This document shows positions 1-5,367 of a stretch of 7,480 nt of DNA, piece after piece. The translations under genes and the position numbers were made by a program. The notes under the pieces are model-generated. The model had not been told where the DNA came from and made no database searches. It saw nothing but the letters and a program-made list of their open reading frames with translations. The stretch is from Burkholderiales bacterium. GTDB lineage: Bacteria > Pseudomonadota > Gammaproteobacteria > Burkholderiales > Burkholderiaceae_C. The number at the start of each line of letters is the position of its first letter. Position 1 is the stretch's first letter. Location: contig CANFYD010000173.1 in assembly GCA_947450745.1 (NCBI GenBank), forward strand, positions 1 through 7,480, in the 5' to 3' direction.

Positions 1-13
1 AACGACTCACTCC

Positions 14-18
14 AGGGA
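14..18 (+). promoter_or_regulatory. Shine-Dalgarno site of the PEP-CTERM gene
   Basis: The purine-rich AGGGA lies 7 bases before the ATG at 26, a normal spacing for a ribosome binding site, and supports that start. Only 25 bases precede the gene in the window, so its promoter is not visible. Confidence 0.6.
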
Positions 19-25
19 CCACACC

Positions 26-526
26 ATGAACTTCAAATCCACTCTGATCGCAGCAGCTTTGGCCGCTACCAGCATTGCTTCTTTGGCAGCTGGCCCCGGC
101 AATCTGGGCGTCATCGACAACTTGACCACCGACATCGGCAACAGCTTTGCTGCGTCAATGAAGGGCCAGACCTTCAGCGACAACTATCTATTCAGCATTG
201 CAAATGCCGGCGATGCGTTTGGCTCCGTAACATTTAGTTCGCGTGGTAATTTCACGCTGTCCAATGTGGCAGTCAGCCTGACCGGTACCGGCATCACCGG
301 CTCGGCGGCCGATACCGACCCGACTGCCGACTTTGGCTTCAATGGGCTGAGCGCCGGCAACTATGTCTTGAACGTCACGGGCAAAGTCACCGGCAACCTC
401 GGCGGCTCTTACGGTGGCGTGCTTGAAGCCGCCACGGCACCGGTGCCTGAGCCAGAGACCTATGCCCTGATGTTGGCCGGCTTGGGCGCCGTGGGCTTCG
501 TCGCTCGCCGCCGTCGGATGCAGTAA
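26..526 (+). CDS. FxDxF-type PEP-CTERM exported protein
   Basis: This 166-residue protein carries the two sorting signals of PEP-CTERM proteins. The N-terminus (residues 1 to about 22) is a Sec signal peptide: Lys4, a hydrophobic Leu/Ile/Ala core and a probable cut after the SLAA stretch. The C-terminus has Pro-Glu-Pro at 141-143, a hydrophobic helix at about 146-160 and an Arg cluster at 161-164. That tripartite tail is recognised by an exosortase (EpsH/XrtA type), which cleaves near PEP. In the middle, F50-x-D52-x-Y54-x-F56 fits the motif that names the FxDxF PEP-CTERM family. The rest is Gly/Ser/Thr/Asn-rich and probably forms beta strands, as expected for a surface or matrix protein. PEP-CTERM proteins are typically linked to exopolysaccharide or biofilm production; the exact role of this family is unknown. 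No exosortase or EPS gene lies in the window, so sorting must depend on genes elsewhere. By eye the gene is less GC-rich than the tam genes. It converges on the tRNA and tam genes and ends at the shared terminator. Confidence 0.9.
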   Translation: MNFKSTLIAAALAATSIASLAAGPGNLGVIDNLTTDIGNSFAASMKGQTFSDNYLFSIANAGDAFGSVTFSSRGNFTLSNVAVSLTGTGITGSAADTDPTADFGFNGLSAGNYVLNVTGKVTGNLGGSYGGVLEAATAPVPEPETYALMLAGLGAVGFVARRRRMQ

Positions 527-576
527 TTTGTTGGCGGGCTTTATTGCGGGCCATTTCGGTGGCCTTGCTTGAATGA

Positions 577-606
577 AAAAAGGCGACATGTTGATGTCGC
601 CTTTTT
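577..606. terminator. bidirectional rho-independent terminator
   Basis: This is a perfect 13-bp inverted repeat (arms 577-589 and 594-606) with a 4-base GTTG loop. The stem has a GGCGAC core, an A-run on its left arm and a T-run on its right arm. Read on the + strand, it ends in a U-tract and lies 50 bases after the stop of the PEP-CTERM gene. Read on the - strand, the A-run (576-581) becomes a U-tract about 60 bases after the 3' end of the tRNA-Arg. One element can therefore stop both convergent transcripts. It is also the first strong terminator met by transcription coming from tamB. Confidence 0.9.
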
Positions 607-666
607 GTTTGCTTCCGGCATAAGGCCCAAGCTGAAATTCCATGTTCATCAAATACTTCGGTGACT

Positions 667-741
667 TGGTCCCTCCGGCGGGAATCGAACCCACATCTGC
701 CGCTTAGGAGGCGGCCGTTCTATCCATTGAACTACGGCGAG
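667..741 (-). tRNA. tRNA-Arg (anticodon CCT)
   Basis: The - strand folds into a complete 75-nt cloverleaf with an encoded CCA end. The D stem is GTTC/GAAC with an 8-base loop. The anticodon stem GCCGC/GCGGC encloses the loop CTCCTAA, giving anticodon CCT, which reads the arginine codon AGG. The variable loop is 4 bases (AGAT), and the T stem GTGGG/CCCGC encloses TTCGATT. The discriminator base is A. The acceptor stem CTCGCCG against CGGAGGG is unusual: it starts with C1-G72, has a T2-G71 wobble and has a G4-A69 mismatch. AGG is normally rare in high-GC genomes, so this is probably a minor isoacceptor. The identity is secure; whether the acceptor flaw matters is not known. Confidence 0.93.
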
Positions 742-745
742 TTAT

Positions 746-760
746 CCCCGAAGCTCGGGG
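746..760 (-). other. 6-bp GC hairpin between tamB and the tRNA
   Basis: The arms CCCCGA and TCGGGG enclose a 3-base loop, ending 4 bases upstream of the mature tRNA 5' end. There is no U-tract on the - strand, so it is not a classical terminator for tamB. It could be a structured 5' leader that helps RNase P processing, or it could be chance in GC-rich DNA. Confidence 0.35.
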
Positions 761-766
761 CGGCGA

Positions 767-794
767 ATTGTCGCATGAGCGGTGGGCCTGTCAT
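767..794 (-). promoter_or_regulatory. possible sigma70 promoter for tRNA-Arg
   Basis: On the - strand, ATGACA (789-794, 5 of 6 matches to the -35 consensus) is followed after 16 bases by GACAAT (767-772, 4 of 6 to the -10 consensus). Transcription would start near 758-761 and give a leader of roughly 20 bases before the tRNA. The position in the only gap upstream of a tRNA gene makes it plausible, but such matches are common by chance and it remains an inference. Confidence 0.35.
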
Positions 795-811
795 GGTTGT
801 GGCGGTGCAGC

Positions 812-3800
812 TCATTCCCACTTCCACTGCCAGATCAGGTCCAGTGCGTTTTGATCGCCGGACTGGGCGCGCAGGGTGAAGCGTTGGGCGATGCGGTAGA
901 TCAACTGCCAGCTGCCGGTGGTGGCGTTCAGGCCGCGCTCGTAGCCGACATACCAGCGCTGCGAGACTTGCCGGCCCAAGCGGACGACCGTGCCTTTGGC
1001 ATCAACGCCGCTGTCGGTGACCGAGACCTCATCCAGACCCACCGATTTGAACAACTTGCCGGTCACGCTTTCGCCGCTGCCACTGAGCAGGGCGAGGGCG
1101 GCACTTTGCAACAAGGCGGTGTCGGCACCTTGCAGAGTGTCGGGGGCGCGGCCGAGCAGCAGCCAGGACAATTTGCTGGTGTCGGGCAGATCCGGCTCCG
1201 AGTAGAGCTTGATGCGCGGCGCCAGCGCGGTGCCGGTGATGGCGACGCCGACGCGCACATCGCTTTCGCCCGGGCGAATGGCCAGTACATCCAGGCGCGG
1301 GTTGTCCAGCACGCCGGCAAAGGTAATCTGACCGCGCTCGATGGTCAGCTTTTGCCCGTAGGCATCGAAGGTGCCGCGCTCGGTGTTGATCGTGCCGTAC
1401 AGCACTGGCCCGCTCGCGGCTTGCGTCAATTGCAGCTCGCCGCCGAGCAAGGTGTTGACGCCGTGGCCGAGCACGCGCAAGTTTTTGCCCAGATTGATAT
1501 CGAGCTTGACGGTGATCACGCGCGGCGTCGCGGCCTTGGCTGCGGCGAGGGCCGGGCCCTTGCTGGGTCTCAGCACGACCACGTCACTCGCCAGCTCGGG
1601 CGCATTGCCGCGAGAAAAATCGAACAGACCTTCTTCAACGTCGAGCTGTCCCTGCAAATCAAGCGCTGCGGCATCGAGCCGCAACTGCATCTTGCCGTTC
1701 AGAGCTAAACGGCGGTCAGCCCGGCGCAGCAGGGCGAACTTGTTGGCGCTGATGCGCAAGTCGGCGCGTGGCGAAGCACCCAGCAGCAGTGAACCGCTGG
1801 CTTTGATGTCGCCATCACCGGCGCGGGCCTTGAATGACTCCAGCTCGGCCTTGCCGCCGGCCAGCGTCAGGGCGAATTCGCCGCCCTGGACATCGATGCC
1901 GAGCAGCGGGTTGCGCAAGGTCAAGTTGTTGCCGCCTGCGCGGCCGTTGATCTCGGGCGCACGCAACTGCCCGCTGAAGCTGGCGCTGGCGAACAAGGCA
2001 CCGCCGGCGCGCCAGCCGGCCGGCACCCAGGCTCCCCAGGTGCCGAGGTTGGCGACTCGGGCTTCCAGCACGCCTTCCAGCTGCGAGCTGGGGTTGGGCA
2101 ACAGGGCACCGTCACTGTTGCGCGCGGTCAGTGCGCCGCCCAGCACGCCGACATTGCTGCCGGCCAGCGCCTGGGTCAGATGCCAGAGTCCGGGGCTGCC
2201 CAGCAGGGCCACGCGCAGGTCGGTCAGGCCGAGTTGCTGGGTGCCGTTGTCGTCGGTCACCGTCAGGTCACCGTTGCGGCGCTCGAGCAGCAGGTCAACG
2301 CTGAGTGCCGGCTGGGTGCTGACGCGGGCGTGGCCCGCCACCACCAGCGTGCCGCCCCAGCCAAAGTCGGGCTGCCAGCGGGCCAACAACGGGGCGACCG
2401 CCAGCGGCTCCAATTGCAGATCGAGCGTCGCTTGGTCGCTGAAGCTGCCGGCTTGAGGGCTGACCGACACGCCTGCTGCACGGCTCCAGGCCAGTTGTTG
2501 CCAGCGCAACCCGGCACCGAACAGCTCCAGCCGGCCCGGTTGCGTGATGGCTTGGCGCAGCAGGCCGCCAGCGGCCCAGTCGAGCTTCAGGCTCAGGCCC
2601 TGCGCTTGCAACCAGGGGCCGCGCGGCGTTTCTTGCGAGCGGGCCGACAGGTCGATCTGGCTGGCCAGCCATTGCCCGCCGGCACGCCACATTTTCTCGG
2701 GTGTGGCATTCAGTCCACCTTGCAGACTCAGCTTGAGCGGCCCGCGTGTCAGTGCGTTGAGGGGCTGGCCCGGCGGCACCAGCGCCGCCGGTACCCGAGC
2801 TTCCAGCACGCTGTCGAGTTGCAGCAGGTGCTTGGCCCAACTGCCGTTCAGCATCAGGGTGCTGGTGGGCAGGGCAAAGCCGTTGCTGCCGAGTTGCTCC
2901 ATTTGCAGCTTGGCCAGCAGCGGGGCGTCCAGCGTGCTGCTGGCATCCCAGCTCAATCGGCCCGCGCTCAGCTTGATCGGCTGCGCACCCGAGACGCCGC
3001 CGAGCAGCAAGTCGCGGGCCTCCAACGTGGCCTCGCTGTGCCAAATCCAAGCGTCGGCAGGCGCTTGAGCAGCGGCGTGTTGCCGGGCCTGCAGCGAGAC
3101 CTTGCCTTCCAGGCTGCCGAGCAATTGCAGCTGGGGGGCGAAGCTGGCGAGCAACCCTTGCAGACTGGCCAATTGCCCGGCGCGCAGCTCGACTTCAGCC
3201 ACCAGCTGGGGGCTGTTTTTATCGGCAGCGCCGGGGCTGCGGGTGCTGCCACTGCTGCCACTGCTGCCACTGCTGCCACTGTTCCCACGGGTCAAACTGT
3301 TCCCGCTGCTGTTTTCGCTATTTTCTATGCGGGCTTCGGCGCGAATCTTGTTGCTGCCGGCCAGCAGCTCGGCCTGCAGTTGCGGCACGCCGCGCTCGCT
3401 GCGTGCGTAGCTCACATCGGCGCTCACCGGCACACCGCCCAAGCTGGCCGGCTTCAGCTGCAGCCGGGCTGAGCCAGTGGGTGCCTGGCTCAGCAGCGTG
3501 GCGGCCGCGCCGCTGGGGAACGGGCCGCCGGCCAGCTTGGCTTCCAGCACCGCAGCCAGTGGCTGGGGCTGGTTCTGCCACGCGCTGCTGGCGGATTTGC
3601 TGCCCACCGGGCTGGCGCCCTCGCTGCCCAGGCCGCGCCAGAACTGCCGCAAATCCTTCACCTGCGCGCTGGCTTGGGCGCTGGCTTGCCAGCCTTGCAG
3701 CAAGGTGCCGTTGCGGGTCAGCGTGAGCTCGCCGCTGGCGTCCAGCGTGGCCTCTGCGGCTTTCAATTTGAACGTCTGCAAGTTGAAACCCGAGCGGGAC

Positions 3801-5356
3801 AGTGTGGCCTGCGCTTGCAAGCTGAGCGGCAGGTTGGCCCCCACAGCGCGGGTTCCGGCCATGCTCCCGGTCATTAGCGGCTGGGTCAGGCGCCCGCTCA
3901 GCTGGGTGCTGATCTGCAATTGCAGCGGTGGCGGTTCGCCCTCGGCCAGTTGGTCCACCGAGCGGCCGGTGTTGAGCACGACGTTGCCGCTGACTTGCAG
4001 CGGGCTGACGCGTGCATCCAGGCCTTCGCTGCGCAGGTTTTCCAACGCGATGGAGAGCTGACTACCTGCTTGGCTTGAGCTTTTGCCCAACGCGCGCGCC
4101 CGGCCGGCCGGTGCGGCCGCGCTGCCCAGCAGCAAGTCCAGGCTCTGGATGTCCAACGCAGCCAAGTCGGCCGGAGAGAAATCCAGCGCCAAGGTGAGCG
4201 CGCGCACCGGCAGGCGCTGCTGGTCCCAGCGCCCGGCGCTGTCGTTGGTGAAGGCGGCCTTGACGGCCAGCGTCAGGGCATTGGCGGGCAAGCCAGGGAG
4301 AGCTTCGGCCTTGACGCTCAATTCGGCTTGGCCGGTCAGTGCGGTGCGCGGTGCACCGGATAGCAAGGCCGACAAATCGAGCTGTTGCGTACTGAGCTGC
4401 AATTGCGTCAGGCCCCAAGCGGCGAAGGGCTGCACTTGCGCCTGCGCCACCAGTTGTTGCGCTTTGGCTTGCAGGGCCGCCGTCAGCTGCAACTTTTGCA
4501 AGGGACCGCTGACTTGGACGGCAGCGCCCCAGGCGGGCAAATTGCTCGCGTTGGCGCTGGTGTTGCTGTCGTCGTTGTTGTTGCTGTTGCTGTTGGCGTT
4601 GGCTTCAGCGTTGGGCAGTGATTGCAGTTGCAAGTTGGCGCTGAGCTGCAGGTCGCCGCCGCTCTTGATGGTGGCGCTGCCGTTCAGTCGCAGCAAGTCC
4701 CAAGCAAGATTTTCGATCTTGATCTGGTGAGCCAAGCCCTGCTCGGTGCTCAAGCTGATGCCGGCGCGCAAGTCGGTCACCGGCTTGGCGGTGGCCGACG
4801 GAATCTCCAGCGCCTTGATGCTGATGCGGCTGATTTGCAGGCCGATCGGAATCAATAAATTGCTCGGCGCCTGGCTCGGCTCGGTTGACGGTGTCAGCAG
4901 CACTTGCACCCGCTCGGCTTGCAAGCTGCCCAGCTTCACTTCGGCCCAGAGCAGCGCGGAGCGGCTCCAGCCGAGCTGCAAACCTTGCCATTGCAGATCC
5001 TCCAGCTCGATGCTGTCGGCCGGCACCGTACGGCCTGGGCTGCCGGGCAGGGCGTAGCGCAAGCGGCGGGCGGAGAAGTCACCGAGCAAGCTGCCTTGCG
5101 GCGCTTCAATTTGCAGCCCCGGCACATGGCTCAGCAGCCATCGGCTGCCGGCGGGCGTGGCCAAGCTCCACCACAGCGCCAGGGCGGCTGCGCAGACCAC
5201 CGCGGGCAGGGCGAACAGTCCCAGCAGCAGGCTCAGTCGGCGCCGCCGCAGTGGCTTGGATGACGGCACGGGCGCAGTGTCCGGCGTGGGCGCGAGCGAA
5301 TCTGCTGTTGGATCGGCCGCTGCGGCGGCTGCGTTCGTGTCAGGGTTCAAAGGCAT
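812..5356 (-). CDS. tamB: translocation and assembly module subunit TamB (AsmA-like, DUF490)
   Basis: TamB is the inner-membrane-anchored partner of TamA. Its long periplasmic beta-rich body spans towards the outer membrane, helps assemble certain outer-membrane proteins and, like other AsmA-like proteins, is implicated in lipid transport. The product has 1514 residues, against about 1260 in E. coli. The N-terminus has a Pro/Ala-rich cytoplasmic tail, the Arg cluster R37-R40 and one membrane helix at about 41-65. After that come many amphipathic beta-strand repeats. The conserved C-terminal TamB domain covers roughly 1275-1514: NLGKNLRVLG near 1288, a YGQKL..G.I.F.G..DNP.LD.LA.R block from 1333, the WLLLGR motif near 1397, the RLGRQVS..WYVGYE segment and a C-terminus rich in Trp (WQWKWE). 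Low-complexity linkers lie at 249-272 (Asn/Ser) and about 676-716 (Gly/Ser). The ATG is 11 bases after the tamA stop with no clear Shine-Dalgarno, so translational coupling to tamA is likely. It is placed just upstream of a tRNA-Arg gene. The family call is firm, while the substrates are not known. Confidence 0.96.
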   Translation of the reverse strand: MPLNPDTNAAAAAADPTADSLAPTPDTAPVPSSKPLRRRRLSLLLGLFALPAVVCAAALALWWSLATPAGSRWLLSHVPGLQIEAPQGSLLGDFSARRLRYALPGSPGRTVPADSIELEDLQWQGLQLGWSRSALLWAEVKLGSLQAERVQVLLTPSTEPSQAPSNLLIPIGLQISRISIKALEIPSATAKPVTDLRAGISLSTEQGLAHQIKIENLAWDLLRLNGSATIKSGGDLQLSANLQLQSLPNAEANANSNSNNNDDSNTSANASNLPAWGAAVQVSGPLQKLQLTAALQAKAQQLVAQAQVQPFAAWGLTQLQLSTQQLDLSALLSGAPRTALTGQAELSVKAEALPGLPANALTLAVKAAFTNDSAGRWDQQRLPVRALTLALDFSPADLAALDIQSLDLLLGSAAAPAGRARALGKSSSQAGSQLSIALENLRSEGLDARVSPLQVSGNVVLNTGRSVDQLAEGEPPPLQLQISTQLSGRLTQPLMTGSMAGTRAVGANLPLSLQAQATLSRSGFNLQTFKLKAAEATLDASGELTLTRNGTLLQGWQASAQASAQVKDLRQFWRGLGSEGASPVGSKSASSAWQNQPQPLAAVLEAKLAGGPFPSGAAATLLSQAPTGSARLQLKPASLGGVPVSADVSYARSERGVPQLQAELLAGSNKIRAEARIENSENSSGNSLTRGNSGSSGSSGSSGSTRSPGAADKNSPQLVAEVELRAGQLASLQGLLASFAPQLQLLGSLEGKVSLQARQHAAAQAPADAWIWHSEATLEARDLLLGGVSGAQPIKLSAGRLSWDASSTLDAPLLAKLQMEQLGSNGFALPTSTLMLNGSWAKHLLQLDSVLEARVPAALVPPGQPLNALTRGPLKLSLQGGLNATPEKMWRAGGQWLASQIDLSARSQETPRGPWLQAQGLSLKLDWAAGGLLRQAITQPGRLELFGAGLRWQQLAWSRAAGVSVSPQAGSFSDQATLDLQLEPLAVAPLLARWQPDFGWGGTLVVAGHARVSTQPALSVDLLLERRNGDLTVTDDNGTQQLGLTDLRVALLGSPGLWHLTQALAGSNVGVLGGALTARNSDGALLPNPSSQLEGVLEARVANLGTWGAWVPAGWRAGGALFASASFSGQLRAPEINGRAGGNNLTLRNPLLGIDVQGGEFALTLAGGKAELESFKARAGDGDIKASGSLLLGASPRADLRISANKFALLRRADRRLALNGKMQLRLDAAALDLQGQLDVEEGLFDFSRGNAPELASDVVVLRPSKGPALAAAKAATPRVITVKLDINLGKNLRVLGHGVNTLLGGELQLTQAASGPVLYGTINTERGTFDAYGQKLTIERGQITFAGVLDNPRLDVLAIRPGESDVRVGVAITGTALAPRIKLYSEPDLPDTSKLSWLLLGRAPDTLQGADTALLQSAALALLSGSGESVTGKLFKSVGLDEVSVTDSGVDAKGTVVRLGRQVSQRWYVGYERGLNATTGSWQLIYRIAQRFTLRAQSGDQNALDLIWQWKWE
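3245..3280 (-). repeat. 9-bp tandem repeat in tamB (Gly/Ser linker)
   Basis: Four exact copies of a 9-base unit (GCTGCCACT on the + strand) encode repeated Ser-Gly-Ser at about residues 693-704 of TamB. A degenerate copy follows at 3281-3289. The repeat sits in a wider Gly/Ser/Asn-rich stretch. A 9-base unit keeps the reading frame when copies are gained or lost, so the linker can change length without breaking the gene. Confidence 0.85.
4541..4612 (-). repeat. Asn/Ser-rich simple-sequence tract in tamB
   Basis: This tract encodes TamB residues 249-272, which are mostly Asn, Ser, Ala and Asp. On the + strand it appears as runs of GTT, GCT and GTC triplets, a pattern typical of replication-slippage expansion. 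It interrupts the beta-strand-rich body and is probably a flexible loop; the surrounding frame stays open. Confidence 0.7.
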
Positions 5357-5367
5357 GGCCGTGCGGC

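Larger units (their letters stand above)
527..811. other. intergenic region between the PEP-CTERM gene and tamB
   Basis: This 285-base stretch holds no credible protein gene. It contains a weak 5-bp hairpin just after the PEP-CTERM stop (549-564), the strong hairpin terminator at 577-606, the tRNA-Arg gene at 667-741, a 6-bp GC hairpin at 746-760 and a possible promoter for the tRNA at 767-794. The open frames crossing it read through the tRNA or the terminator and are not believable. Confidence 0.7.

Noticed and set aside
549..564. 5-bp hairpin just after the PEP-CTERM stop, considered as a terminator
   Set aside because: The stem is short and there is no following T-run; the 577-606 hairpin is much stronger.
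188..694. - strand open frame antisense to the PEP-CTERM gene and running through the terminator and tRNA
   Set aside because: It reads into the tRNA 3' end and across the terminator hairpin, and the + strand frame has clear signal peptide and PEP-CTERM features.
607..741. tRNA 3' end as a possible integration site for a mobile element
   Set aside because: No integrase, no repeated tRNA fragment and no foreign-looking genes are visible on either side within the window.
782..1708. Long + strand open frame (308 codons) antisense to the 3' part of tamB
   Set aside because: It lies antisense to the conserved TamB C-terminal domain, its composition is Gln/Gly/Ala/Arg-rich as expected of a high-GC shadow, and no family motif is visible.
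1371..2456. Another + strand frame (361 codons) inside tamB, overlapping the two above
   Set aside because: Ser/Pro/Arg-rich shadow translation. Several overlapping antisense frames over one real gene are typical of GC bias, not of nested genes.
2180..3472. Long + strand open frame (430 codons) antisense to the middle of tamB
   Set aside because: It is produced by strong third-position GC bias on the opposite strand; the translation is low-complexity Gln/Ala/Leu/Gly with no recognisable domain.
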